A stretch of DNA of 64,000 nucleotides from Polymorphum gilvum SL003B-26A1 (GTDB lineage Bacteria > Pseudomonadota > Alphaproteobacteria > Rhizobiales > Stappiaceae). The stretch spans positions 2,371,001 to 2,435,000 of the forward strand of contig NC_015259.1 of assembly GCF_000192745.1 (NCBI RefSeq). The letters run 5' to 3'. Shown here piece by piece: positions 8,885-17,942 of this stretch (position 1 is the stretch's first letter; the number at the start of each line of letters is the position of its first letter). The position numbers were made by a program, and so were the translations under genes. The notes beneath the pieces are model-generated. The model saw only the letters and a program-made list of their open reading frames with translations, was not told where the DNA came from and searched no databases.

Positions 8885-10468
8885 GTGAACCACGAGACAT
8901 CGGTACAGGAGGACGGACAACGGCGGGCCGGGCGACGGGCCGGTGGCGACGTGCTGATCGAGGCGCGCGGCCTGACCAAGCGCTTCGGCGACATCCTCGC
9001 CAACGACCGCATCGATCTCGTCATCAACAAGGGCGAGATCCATGCCCTGCTCGGCGAAAACGGCGCCGGCAAATCGACCCTGGTCAAGACTCTCTACGGC
9101 GCCCTGGAACCGGACTCCGGCACCATCCTGTGGCAGGGCCGGCCGGTCTTGGTGCGCAACCCGGCTGCGGCGCGCACGCTCGGCATCGGCATGGTGTTCC
9201 AGCATTTCTCCCTGTTCGAGGCACTCAGCGTGGCGGAGAACATTGCGCTCGCCCTGCCCAAGCCCGGCGCCATGGCGGCGCTCGCCCGCCGGATCGAATC
9301 GGTCTCACGCGACTACGGCCTGCCGCTCGATCCCCGGGCGATCGTCGCGGACCTGCCGGTCGGCATCCGCCAGCGCATCGAGATCGTCCGCTGCCTGCTG
9401 CAGGAGCCGCAGCTGATCATCATGGACGAGCCGACGTCGGTGCTGACGCCGCAGGAGGCCGACGACCTGTTCCGCACCCTTGCACGCCTCGCCGCGGAGG
9501 GCTGCGCCGTGCTCTACATCAGCCACCGGCTGGAGGAGGTCCAGCGCATCTGCCACCACGCCACGATCCTGCGCCACGGCAAAGTGGTCGCCGAATGCGA
9601 TCCGACCCTGGAGACCGCCGCCTCGCTGGCGCGGATGATGGTCGGCGCCGACATAGCCCATGTCTCCGCCGCCTCGGGACCGGCGGCCGATGCGCCGGTG
9701 CGGCTGGCGGCGGTCGAGCTCGACTTGCCCTCGGCCTCGCCCTTCGCCGTGCCACTGAGCGGGGTTTCGCTCGACGTGCGGGCCGGCGAGGTGGTCGCCA
9801 TCGCGGGCGTTGCCGGCAACGGCCAGGGCGAACTGTTCGACGCCCTGTCCGGCGAGAGGCCTGTCGCGGCGGACATGGTGGTTCTCGACGGGGTGCCCTG
9901 CGGTGCGGAGGGCGTGTCCGTGCGGCGCCGGCGGGGCGCTGCCTTCGTGCCCGAGGAGCGCCTCGGCCACGGCGCCGTGCCTGGCTTCCGCCTGTCCAGC
10001 AACATCCTGCTCACCCGCCATGCCACCGATCCCGACCTGGTCGCTGCCGGCTTCGTCGCATTTTCACGGGCGCGCGCGCTGGAACAGCGCATCAAGCAGG
10101 TCTACGACGTGCGCATGTCCCACGACGACCCGGAGGCGCGCGCGCTGTCGGGCGGCAACCTGCAGAAATTCGTGGTCGGCCGGGAGTTGCACCGCAATCC
10201 CGGCGTGCTCGTCGTCAACCAGCCGACCTGGGGCGTCGACGCGGGGGCGGCCGCGCTGATCCGCCAGGCGCTGGTGGACATGGCGCGCCGGGGTGCCGCG
10301 GTTCTGGTCATCAGCCAGGATCTCGACGAGATCTACGAGATCGCCGACCGTATCGCGGTCATCTCGCGCGGGCTGCTGTCGCCGCCCGAGCCGGTGGCTG
10401 CGATGACGCGCGAGCGCATCGGCCTGCTGATGGCCGGGGGCGCCGAAACCGCCGGAGGGGGGCACTGA
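8885..10468 (+). CDS. BMP-family purine/nucleoside ABC transporter, double ATP-binding subunit
   Basis: Two fused ABC ATPase domains in 527 residues, as in sugar and nucleoside importers of the RbsA/YufO type. The first domain has Walker A 'GENGAGKST' and Walker B 'LIIMDEPTSVL'; the second has the degenerate Walker A 'GVAGNGQGE' and signature 'LSGGNLQKFVVGREL', a normal asymmetry in this family. It uses a GTG start and is followed by two permeases and a binding protein. Position inside the xanthine/urate operon suggests it energises import of a purine base, urate or allantoin; the substrate is inferred from context only. Confidence 0.9.
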   Translation: MNHETSVQEDGQRRAGRRAGGDVLIEARGLTKRFGDILANDRIDLVINKGEIHALLGENGAGKSTLVKTLYGALEPDSGTILWQGRPVLVRNPAAARTLGIGMVFQHFSLFEALSVAENIALALPKPGAMAALARRIESVSRDYGLPLDPRAIVADLPVGIRQRIEIVRCLLQEPQLIIMDEPTSVLTPQEADDLFRTLARLAAEGCAVLYISHRLEEVQRICHHATILRHGKVVAECDPTLETAASLARMMVGADIAHVSAASGPAADAPVRLAAVELDLPSASPFAVPLSGVSLDVRAGEVVAIAGVAGNGQGELFDALSGERPVAADMVVLDGVPCGAEGVSVRRRRGAAFVPEERLGHGAVPGFRLSSNILLTRHATDPDLVAAGFVAFSRARALEQRIKQVYDVRMSHDDPEARALSGGNLQKFVVGRELHRNPGVLVVNQPTWGVDAGAAALIRQALVDMARRGAAVLVISQDLDEIYEIADRIAVISRGLLSPPEPVAAMTRERIGLLMAGGAETAGGGH

Positions 10469-11556
10469 TGCGGCTTGAACTCGTCAAGCGGGCCGAGCAC
10501 AGCGCCCTGATGGCCGGACTGTCGCCGGTCGTCGCGGTGATGCTGACCATGTTCGCCGGCGGCATCCTGTTCGCGGCGGCCGGCCACGATCCGCTGCTCG
10601 CCCTCTACAAGTTCTTCATCGAGCCGCTGACCGACACCTGGTCGCTGCAGGAACTGGTGGTCAAGGCGACGCCGCTGGTGCTGATCGCCTGCGGCTTGTC
10701 GGTCTGCTACCTGTCCAACACCTGGAACATCGGCGCCGAAGGCCAGTTCGTCGCCGGCGCAATCCTCGGCTCGGTGCTGCCGGTCATGGTTCCCGGCTTC
10801 CAGTCCTGGCTGACGCTGCCGCTGATGCTGCTGATGGGCGCGCTTGGCGGCGCGCTCTACGCGCTGGTTCCGGCGCTGCTGAAGACCCGCTTCAACACCA
10901 ACGAGATCCTGAGCAGCCTGATGCTGGTCTATGTCGCGGGACTCGCCCTCGATTATCTCGTCCGCGGCCCCTGGCGCGATCCGGGCGGCTACAACTTCCC
11001 CGAGTCGCGGATGTTCTCCGCCGCCGCGACGATGCCCGTGCTCGGCGACGGCCGCATGAGCGTGTCGGCGCTGGTTGCCGTCGCCGTCGTCGTCGCCCTC
11101 GCGGTGCTGCTGTCGCGCACGATCAAGGGTTTCGAGATCCGCGTCATCGGCGAAAGCCCGCGCGCCGGCAGCTTCGCCGGCTTCTCGGCGCGGCGCATGA
11201 CCGTGTTCGCCTTCGCGCTTTCGGGCGCGCTGGCCGGGCTCGCAGGCATCATGGAGGTGTCGGGCTCGATCGGGCAGCTGCTGCCGACGATCTCGCCAGG
11301 CTACGGCTTCACGGCGATCATCGTCGCCTTCCTCGGCCGGCTCAATCCGCTGGCCATCCTCGTCGCCGGCCTGGTACTCGCCCTGTCCTACCTCGGCGGC
11401 GAAGCGGTACAGGCGTCGATGGGCATGTCCGACAAGATCGCCGACGTCATGCAGGGCATGCTGCTGTTCTTCGTGCTCGCCTGCGACACGCTGATCCTCT
11501 ACCGCATCCGCCTGGTGCGCGGTCCTGCGGCAAGCGGGGAGGAGCGCCGTGCTTGA
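10468..11556 (+). CDS. BMP-family purine/nucleoside ABC transporter, permease 1
   Basis: 362 residues with about nine to ten hydrophobic helices of the BPD_transp_2 (branched/ribose type) fold; 'NIGAEGQFVAGAI' and 'NTNEILSSLMLVYV' are characteristic of YufP-like permeases. The ATG shares one base with the stop of the ATPase gene (TGATG), indicating translational coupling. It pairs with the next permease to form the membrane channel of the purine-operon importer. Confidence 0.9.
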   Translation: MRLELVKRAEHSALMAGLSPVVAVMLTMFAGGILFAAAGHDPLLALYKFFIEPLTDTWSLQELVVKATPLVLIACGLSVCYLSNTWNIGAEGQFVAGAILGSVLPVMVPGFQSWLTLPLMLLMGALGGALYALVPALLKTRFNTNEILSSLMLVYVAGLALDYLVRGPWRDPGGYNFPESRMFSAAATMPVLGDGRMSVSALVAVAVVVALAVLLSRTIKGFEIRVIGESPRAGSFAGFSARRMTVFAFALSGALAGLAGIMEVSGSIGQLLPTISPGYGFTAIIVAFLGRLNPLAILVAGLVLALSYLGGEAVQASMGMSDKIADVMQGMLLFFVLACDTLILYRIRLVRGPAASGEERRA

Positions 11557-12463
11557 AGCCATCCTGCTCACCGTCATCACCGCCGCGACGCCGCTTCTCA
11601 TCGCCGCGCTCGGCGAACTCGTGGTCGAACGCTCGGGCGTGCTCAACCTCGGCGTCGAAGGCATGATGATCATGGGCGCCGTCACGGGCTTCGCCATCGC
11701 CAACGTCACCGGTTCCGGCTCCCTCGGCGTCCTTGCCGCGATCGGTGCCGGCATGGCCATGTCTGCGCTGTTCGGCTTCCTGGTCATCTCGCTGGTCACC
11801 AACCAGGTCGCCACCGGCCTTGCCCTGACGCTGCTCGGCCTCGGCCTGTCGGGGCTGATCGGCGAGGGCTTCATCGGCGTTCCCGGCCAGCGCCTGCCCA
11901 GGCTCGAGGTGCCGGGCCTCAGCGACCTGCCGTTCGTCGGTCCGGTGCTGTTCGGCCAGGATGCCGTTGTCTATCTCGCGCTCGCGCTGGTCATTCTGGT
12001 CGCCTTCGTGCTGTTCCGCACCCGCGTCGGGCTGGTGCTGCGCGCCGTCGGCGACAACCATGCCTCGGCGCATGCGCTCGGCTACTCGGTACAGAAGGTC
12101 CGCTATCTGGCGGTGCTTTTCGGCGGCGGCTGCGCTGGCCTGGCCGGGGCCTATATGTCGCTCGCCTACACACCGCAATGGGTCGAGAACATGACCGCCG
12201 GTCGCGGCTGGATCGCACTTGCGCTGGTCGTCTTTGCGTCCTGGCTGCCGTGGCGGGTCGTCGCCGGTGCCTATCTGTTCGGCGCGGTAACCGTGCTCAC
12301 CTTCCATGCCCAGGCCCTCGGCATCGGCGTGCCCTCGCAACTGCTGTCAAGCCTGCCCTATCTTGCCACCATCGTCGTCCTGGTTCTGATTTCCTCCAAC
12401 CGGCGCCTGACGCTGGTCAATACCCCGGCTTGCCTCGGCAAGCCGTTCGTACCCGATCGCTGA
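11549..12463 (+). CDS. BMP-family purine/nucleoside ABC transporter, permease 2
   Basis: 304 residues, second half of the heterodimeric permease (YufQ-like). Conserved 'ERSGVLNLGVEGMMIMGAV' near residue 30 and 'NHASAHALGYSVQKVRYLAV' near residue 170 mark the family. GTG start, eight-base overlap with permease 1. After its stop there is a 96-base gap containing a small stem (GGACCG and CGGTCC, 12482-12496) before the binding-protein gene. Confidence 0.9.
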   Translation: MLEAILLTVITAATPLLIAALGELVVERSGVLNLGVEGMMIMGAVTGFAIANVTGSGSLGVLAAIGAGMAMSALFGFLVISLVTNQVATGLALTLLGLGLSGLIGEGFIGVPGQRLPRLEVPGLSDLPFVGPVLFGQDAVVYLALALVILVAFVLFRTRVGLVLRAVGDNHASAHALGYSVQKVRYLAVLFGGGCAGLAGAYMSLAYTPQWVENMTAGRGWIALALVVFASWLPWRVVAGAYLFGAVTVLTFHAQALGIGVPSQLLSSLPYLATIVVLVLISSNRRLTLVNTPACLGKPFVPDR

Positions 12464-12559
12464 CCGGCTCGTCAGCCGCCGGGACCGAGACGGTCCGGCC
12501 CCGGTGAAGATCCTCTCACGACCGTATCGACAACCGATTGTTCCAGGGGAAGTGTCGAC

Positions 12560-13624
12560 ATGAAAACCATCCTGAAAACCACCGTCGTGGCGATCGCCTT
12601 CGCCGTTTCCGCCTCCGCCGCTTCGGCTGCGGACCTGAAGGCCTGCTTCATCTACGTCGGTCCGGTCGGCGACTTCGGCTGGTCCTACCAGCACGACCAG
12701 GGCCGCAAAGCGGTCGAGGCGCATTTCGGCGACAAGGTCGAGACCGCCTACCTGGAGAGCGTGCCGGAGGGACCGGACGCAGAGCGCGCCATCGAGCGCT
12801 TCGCGCGCGAGGGCTGCGGCATCATCTTCACCACCTCGTTCGGCTACATGAACCCGACGCTCAAGGTGGCCCAGAAGTATCCGGACGTGAAGTTCGAGCA
12901 CGCCACCGGCTACAAGACCGCCGACAACGTCGCCACCTACAATTCCAAGTTCCACCAGGGCCGCTACATCATCGGCCAGATCGCCGCCAGGATGTCGAAG
13001 ACCGGCACCGCCGGTTACATCGGTTCGTTCCCGATCCCGGAGGTCGTCTCCGGCATCAATGCCTTCCTGCTCGGCGCGCAGACCGTCAACCCCGACTTCA
13101 AGGTCAAGATCATCTGGGTCAACTCCTGGTTCGACCCGGCAAAGGAAGCCGACGCGGCCAAGGCGCTGATCGACCAGGGCGCCGACATCATTTCCCAGCA
13201 CACCGATTCCACCGCGCCGCTGCAGGTTGCCGAAGAACGCGGGGTGAAAGGCTTCGGACAGGCCTCCGACATGATCGCCTTCGCGCCCAACGCGCAACTG
13301 ACCTCGATCGTCGACGAGTGGGGACCCTACTACATTCACCGCGTCCAGGCCGTGCTCGACGGCACCTGGAAGAGCGAGCAGACCTGGGACGGCCTGAAGG
13401 AAGGCCATGTGGTGATGGCGCCCTACACCAACCTGCCGGACGATGTCGTCGCCATGGCCAGGGAGACCGAGGCCAAGATCGTCGCCGGCTTCGAGCCCTT
13501 CACCGGCCCGATCACCAAGCAGGACGGCAGCGAGGCGGCCGCTGCGGGCGTGGCGCTCGACGACGGCGAGATCCTCGGCATGAACTGGTACGTCAAGGGC
13601 ATCGACGACAAGCTGCCCCAGTAA
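12560..13624 (+). CDS. BMP-family ABC transporter substrate-binding protein
   Basis: Periplasmic binding protein of the purine-operon importer, 354 residues. A signal peptide with cleavage after 'ASAASA' precedes 'ADLKACFIYVGPVGDFGWSY', the typical start of the Med/BMP family (PnrA/TmpC type), which bind nucleosides and purine derivatives. 'GDKVETAYLESVPEGPDAER' and 'TDSTAPLQVAEERGVKGFG' follow the family pattern. It is not a lipoprotein: no lipobox cysteine. The ATG has a CCAGGGGAAG ribosome site. Ligand (urate, xanthine or allantoin) is inferred from neighbours. Confidence 0.9.
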   Translation: MKTILKTTVVAIAFAVSASAASAADLKACFIYVGPVGDFGWSYQHDQGRKAVEAHFGDKVETAYLESVPEGPDAERAIERFAREGCGIIFTTSFGYMNPTLKVAQKYPDVKFEHATGYKTADNVATYNSKFHQGRYIIGQIAARMSKTGTAGYIGSFPIPEVVSGINAFLLGAQTVNPDFKVKIIWVNSWFDPAKEADAAKALIDQGADIISQHTDSTAPLQVAEERGVKGFGQASDMIAFAPNAQLTSIVDEWGPYYIHRVQAVLDGTWKSEQTWDGLKEGHVVMAPYTNLPDDVVAMARETEAKIVAGFEPFTGPITKQDGSEAAAAGVALDDGEILGMNWYVKGIDDKLPQ

Positions 13625-13642
13625 GCGGGCCCTTCGCTCACC

Positions 13643-13668
13643 GGCATCCGGGCGTCCGCCCGGATGCC
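13643..13668 (+). terminator. Perfect GC-rich hairpin between the binding protein gene and puuD
   Basis: GGCATCCGGGCG at 13643-13654 and its exact reverse complement at 13657-13668, two bases apart. There is no T run after it, so it is more likely an mRNA-stabilising or partial-termination stem that raises binding-protein mRNA relative to the downstream enzymes than a full intrinsic terminator. Confidence 0.5.
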
Positions 13669-13700
13669 GCATCCAGTTCCTCCCGACGGACACATCCCTG

Positions 13701-14894
13701 ATGACGATGACTTTCGCCGCCGACTGGCTGAACCTGCTGCTCCGCTGGGCACATCTGGTGGTCGGGATCGGCTGGATCGGCACATCCTTCTATTTCATCG
13801 CCCTCGACCTGTCGCTGAAGAAGCGCGAGCAGATGCGCGAGGGGGTGGCCGGAACCGCCTGGGAGGTGCACGGCGGCGGCTTCTACCACGTCGAGAAATA
13901 CCTGGTCGCCCCGGCGCATCTGCCGAGTGACCTGATCTGGTACAAGTGGGAGGCCTATCTCACGTGGGTCACCGGTTTCGGCCTGCTGATCGTGCAGTAT
14001 TACTTCAATGCATCGGTCTACCTCATTGATCCATCGATCTACATGATGTCGCCGATGATGGCGGTCGGGATTTCGGTCGCCTCGCTCGCCATCGGCTGGC
14101 TGGTCTATGACGGCTTGTGCCGCTCGCCGCTCGGGACCAACACGCCGCTGCTCGCGCTGTGCGTCTTCGCTCTGATTCTGCTGGCGACCTGGCTGTTCAC
14201 CCATGTCTATTCCGGCCGCGGCGCGCTGATCCATGTCGGCGCCTTCATAGGCACGATCATGGCGGTCAACGTGTTCGGCGTGATCATCCCGAACCAGAAG
14301 AAGATCGCCGCCAGCCTGATGGCTGGCGAAAAGCCCGACCCGAAACTCGGCGCCATGGGCAAGCAGCGCTCGGTCCACAACAACTACCTGACGCTGCCGG
14401 TCCTGCTGATGATGGTGTCCAACCACTACCCGATGCTGACCGGCCATCCGCAGTCCTGGCTGCTGGTCGCCCTGGTGCTGGTCATCGGCGCCAGCGTGCG
14501 CCACTTCCTCAACCGGCACGACGCCGGCGATCCGCTGAGCCGGTTCTGGTGGTCGCTGCCGGTCGCCGGCCTCGGCCTGGCCGCCGCCGTGGTGATGACC
14601 GCGCCGAAGGACTTCAGCGGCGCGGCCGCGGTCGCCGACGCCGAGGTCTTGGCCCTGTCGCAGGCCCATTGCGTCATGTGCCACGCCGCGCGCCCGGCGC
14701 ACGAGGGTTTCGACGAGGCGCCGAAGGAAGTCCGTCTGGAAACCATCGAGGATCTGAGGCGCTATGCGGATCTGATCATGGCCCAGGCGGTCCAGTCCGA
14801 TGCCATGCCGCTCGGCAACGAGACCGGCATGACCGAGGCCGAGCGGGCGACGCTCGGTGCCTGGATCGTGCAGCAGGTGCGGATGGCGCGATGA
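13701..14894 (+). CDS. puuD: Urate hydroxylase PuuD, membrane protein with C-terminal cytochrome c
   Basis: Oxidises urate to 5-hydroxyisourate, feeding electrons to the respiratory chain rather than to oxygen. 397 residues: an N-terminal membrane part with about eight helices including 'WIGTSFYFIALD' and 'VHGGGFYHVEKY', then a cytochrome c domain with the heme motif CVMCH at 324-328 and a likely axial methionine at 369. There is no classical cofactor-free uricase in the window, so PuuD supplies the step between xdhAB and hiuH. It overlaps uraD by four bases. Confidence 0.93.
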   Translation: MTMTFAADWLNLLLRWAHLVVGIGWIGTSFYFIALDLSLKKREQMREGVAGTAWEVHGGGFYHVEKYLVAPAHLPSDLIWYKWEAYLTWVTGFGLLIVQYYFNASVYLIDPSIYMMSPMMAVGISVASLAIGWLVYDGLCRSPLGTNTPLLALCVFALILLATWLFTHVYSGRGALIHVGAFIGTIMAVNVFGVIIPNQKKIAASLMAGEKPDPKLGAMGKQRSVHNNYLTLPVLLMMVSNHYPMLTGHPQSWLLVALVLVIGASVRHFLNRHDAGDPLSRFWWSLPVAGLGLAAAVVMTAPKDFSGAAAVADAEVLALSQAHCVMCHAARPAHEGFDEAPKEVRLETIEDLRRYADLIMAQAVQSDAMPLGNETGMTEAERATLGAWIVQQVRMAR

Positions 14895-15424
14895 CGACGA
14901 TCGGCGAGATCAATCGTTGGGGCCGGGACCGGTTCGTCGCCGCGTTCGGCGACGTCGCCGAACACTCTCCCTGGGTGGCCGAAAGGACCTTCGATGCGGC
15001 GCCGTTCGCCGACCGCGAGGCGCTGATCGCGGCGTTCGAGGCGGCCATGCGCGCCGCTCCGAAGGACACGCAACTCGCGCTGATCCGCGCCCATCCGGAC
15101 TTGGCCGGCAAGGCCGCGATCGCCGGCGACCTGGCCGAGGACTCCCGGAAGGAGCAGGCCGGCGCCGGCCTTGACCGGCTAACGGTGGAGGAATTCGCCC
15201 GCTTCACGCGGCTGAACGACGCCTATAGGGCGCGCTTCGGCTTTCCCTTCATCTTCGCTGTCAAGGGCGCGGACAAGCACATGATCCTCGATGCCTTCGA
15301 GCGGAGGATCGGAAACGCCGGCGCCGCGGAGTTCGAGACCGCGCTGGCCCAGATCGCCCGCATTTTCCGCTTCCGCCTGGAGGACCGGGTGCGTGCGGAT
15401 CCTGCGTCGGAGGCCGGCCGATGA
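14891..15424 (+). CDS. uraD: OHCU decarboxylase
   Basis: Converts 2-oxo-4-hydroxy-4-carboxy-5-ureidoimidazoline to (S)-allantoin, the step after HiuH. 177 residues; the family motif 'IRAHPDLAGKAA' carries the catalytic histidine, followed by 'LNDAYRARFGFPFIFAVKG', both diagnostic. ATG overlaps the puuD stop (ATGA), and the gene's own stop overlaps the next start. With hiuH it makes urate conversion to S-allantoin complete within the cluster. Confidence 0.95.
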   Translation: MTTIGEINRWGRDRFVAAFGDVAEHSPWVAERTFDAAPFADREALIAAFEAAMRAAPKDTQLALIRAHPDLAGKAAIAGDLAEDSRKEQAGAGLDRLTVEEFARFTRLNDAYRARFGFPFIFAVKGADKHMILDAFERRIGNAGAAEFETALAQIARIFRFRLEDRVRADPASEAGR

Positions 15425-16689
15425 CCGCCGTCTCCGTCCGGGCGCTCGGCGGGGAGGCCGCGGCGATGATCGAGGCGCTGGCGGCGTTCACCGCAGTGCC
15501 CGGCAAGGTGACCCGCCTGTTCCTGACCCCCGAGCATCGCGCCGCTGCGGACGCCGTCGCCGGCTGGATGCGCGAGGCGGGTCTGGAGGTCCGCGAGGAT
15601 GCCATGGGCACGGTACGCGGCACGCTGCCGCCACAGACCGCGGGCGGCGGCAACCGCCGTCTGCTGATCGGGTCCCACATCGACACGGTCGTCGACGCCG
15701 GCCGGTACGACGGCACCCTCGGCGTCGTCTGCGCCATCCTGGCCGCCCGCGAGATACGCCGGCGCGGTCTGGCGACGCCTTTCGCCATCGAGATCCTCGC
15801 GTTCGGCGACGAGGAGGGGGTGAGGTTTCCCAAGACGCTGCTGTCTTCGGCTGCCGTCGCCGGCAGCCTCGATGCGCAGGCGCTCGAGGTGCGCGACGCG
15901 GCGGGCATAAGCATTGCCGACGCCCTGCGCGCTTTCGGCGGCAATCCGGACGGCATCGGCGCTTGTGCACTCAGCCCGGGCGAGGTCGCCGGCTATCTGG
16001 AGGTCCATATCGAGCAGGGACCGGTGCTCGAAAGCCGCGGCCTGCCGCTCGGCGTCGTCACCTCGATCGCCGGCGCGAGCCGGTTCAACGTCACGGTGCG
16101 CGGCGAGGCGGGCCATGCCGGCACGGTACCGATGGAGTTGCGCCACGACGCGCTCGCCGCTGCCGCCGAATTCATCCAGGCGGTCGAGACGATCGCGCGG
16201 GCGGACGCGGCCGACAGCTTGGTCGCCACCGTCGGGCGGATCGAGGCCCGACCCGGCGCGGTCAACGTCATCCCCGGCGAGGTGCACATGACCCTCGACA
16301 TCCGCGCCGCGGCCGACGCGCCGCGGCTGGAGGCGATCGCGGCACTGCGCGAGGAGGCGCGCCGGATCGGCGCCCGCCGCGGCTGCGTCTTCGCCCTGGA
16401 GCAGTATCACGACGTCGGCACGCGCCCGTGTGCGCCCCACCTGCAGGACACTGCTGCCGCCGCGTTGCAGGAGCTCGGCCTCGAGCCGCTCCGGCTGATG
16501 TCGGGCGCCGGCCACGACGGCCAGGCGATGGCGGCGCTGTGCGACATCGGCATGATGTTCGTCCGCTGCCGGGGTGGAATCAGCCACAATCCCTTGGAAA
16601 GCGTCTCCGACGCGGATATGGGCCTTGCCGTGGAAGCGCTGGTGCGCTGGATAGAGCATCTGGCCAGCTACGAGAGGACGGAGAGATGA
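15421..16689 (+). CDS. Allantoate amidohydrolase / N-carbamoyl amino acid hydrolase family
   Basis: 422-residue dimetal amidohydrolase of the AllC/HyuC group. Metal ligands are visible in 'GSHIDTVVDAGRYDG' near residue 82, 'GDEEGVRF' and 'HIEQGPVLE'; 'SGAGHDGQAMAAL' is the C-terminal signature. In a purine cluster the most likely job is hydrolysis of allantoate to ureidoglycine/ureidoglycolate plus ammonia. Allantoinase is not in the window. A ureidoglycolate amidohydrolase role is the main alternative, since the two cannot be separated by eye. Confidence 0.82.
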   Translation: MTAVSVRALGGEAAAMIEALAAFTAVPGKVTRLFLTPEHRAAADAVAGWMREAGLEVREDAMGTVRGTLPPQTAGGGNRRLLIGSHIDTVVDAGRYDGTLGVVCAILAAREIRRRGLATPFAIEILAFGDEEGVRFPKTLLSSAAVAGSLDAQALEVRDAAGISIADALRAFGGNPDGIGACALSPGEVAGYLEVHIEQGPVLESRGLPLGVVTSIAGASRFNVTVRGEAGHAGTVPMELRHDALAAAAEFIQAVETIARADAADSLVATVGRIEARPGAVNVIPGEVHMTLDIRAAADAPRLEAIAALREEARRIGARRGCVFALEQYHDVGTRPCAPHLQDTAAAALQELGLEPLRLMSGAGHDGQAMAALCDIGMMFVRCRGGISHNPLESVSDADMGLAVEALVRWIEHLASYERTER

Positions 16690-17903
16690 AAGCCGAGATC
16701 GACGCCCTTTGGGACGAAGAGGTCGCGTTCCTGAAGGCGCTGGTGCGCGTGCCGAGCGACAACCCGCCGGGCGATACGGCGCCGCATGCCGAGGCGGCGG
16801 CGCGGCTGCTCGAAGCCATGGGCTTCGCCGTCGCCCGACACCCGGTGCCGGAGCCGTTCGTAAAGCAGAACGGCATGAAGAGCGTGGTCAACCTGATCGT
16901 CCGGCAGACCTTCGGCGAGGGCACCGGCCCGGTGATCGCGCTCAACGCCCACGGCGACGTGGTGCCTCCGGGTGACGGCTGGACCACCGATCCCTACGGC
17001 GCCGAGGAGCGCAGCGGGGCTATCTACGGCCGCGGCGTCGCCGTGTCCAAGTCGGACTTCGCCACCTATGCCTTCGCCCTGCGCGCGCTGATGGCCGATC
17101 CGGACGACCTCAACGGCACGGTCGAACTGCACCTGACCTATGACGAGGAGGCAGGCGGTTTCGTCGGCCCCAAGTGGCTGCTCGAACAGGACCTGACCAG
17201 GCCGGACTACGCCATATCGGCTGGCTTCTCCTATGCCATCACCACAGCCCACAACGGCTGCCTGCATCTGGAAGTGGTCGTGCGCGGCCGCCAGGCCCAT
17301 GCCGCGATGCCCGAGACCGGGATCGACGCGCTGGAAGCGGCGACGACGATCCTGGCCGCGCTCTACGAAGAACGGCACCGCCTGAACGCGGTGAAGAGCG
17401 CGCAACCCGGCATCGACAGCGCCAAGCTGACCGTCGGTCTTATCTCGGGCGGCATCAACACCAACGTGGTGCCCGACCGTGTGACGCTCAGGATCGACCG
17501 CAGGCTGATCCCCGAGGAGAACGGCGAGGCGGTCGAGGCGGAACTGATCCGGCTGATCGAGGCTGCGGCACCGAAACACATCCCGGCCGAGGTCGAATGC
17601 CGGCGCATCATGCTGGCCGAGCCGCTGCGGCCGGTCGAGGGCGTCGACAGGCTGGTCGCAGCGATCCAGGCGCATGCGCCCGGCATCCTCGGGGTGGCCG
17701 AGGTCAAGGCAACCGGCGTGCCGCTCTACACTGACGCGCGGCACTATTCCGAAGCCGGCATTCCGACCATCCTCTACGGCGCCGGGCCGCGCTCGATCCT
17801 GGAGGCCAACGCCCATGGCGCCGACGAGCACCTGCGCCTGTCGGACCTGAGAGCCGCAACCGAGATCGTTGCGCTCACGCTGCGCGACCTGCTGCGCGCC
17901 TGA
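16686..17903 (+). CDS. M20 family metallohydrolase (ArgE/DapE-like), last gene of purine cluster
   Basis: 405 residues. The M20 metal motifs are visible: 'NAHGDVVPPGDGW' near residue 95, 'TYDEEAGG' near residue 152, and the dimerisation-domain histidine in 'GRQAHAAMPETG'. Its start overlaps the stop of the allantoate hydrolase by four bases, so it is co-translated with the ureide pathway. It looks like generic acetylornithine deacetylase/succinyl-diaminopimelate desuccinylases, but position suggests a ureide substrate such as ureidoglycolate. The exact reaction is not determined by sequence. Confidence 0.8.
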   Translation: MKAEIDALWDEEVAFLKALVRVPSDNPPGDTAPHAEAAARLLEAMGFAVARHPVPEPFVKQNGMKSVVNLIVRQTFGEGTGPVIALNAHGDVVPPGDGWTTDPYGAEERSGAIYGRGVAVSKSDFATYAFALRALMADPDDLNGTVELHLTYDEEAGGFVGPKWLLEQDLTRPDYAISAGFSYAITTAHNGCLHLEVVVRGRQAHAAMPETGIDALEAATTILAALYEERHRLNAVKSAQPGIDSAKLTVGLISGGINTNVVPDRVTLRIDRRLIPEENGEAVEAELIRLIEAAAPKHIPAEVECRRIMLAEPLRPVEGVDRLVAAIQAHAPGILGVAEVKATGVPLYTDARHYSEAGIPTILYGAGPRSILEANAHGADEHLRLSDLRAATEIVALTLRDLLRA

Positions 17904-17942
17904 GCCGCGCCATCCGCAACGGCGGAGGGGACTGCAGGCCGG

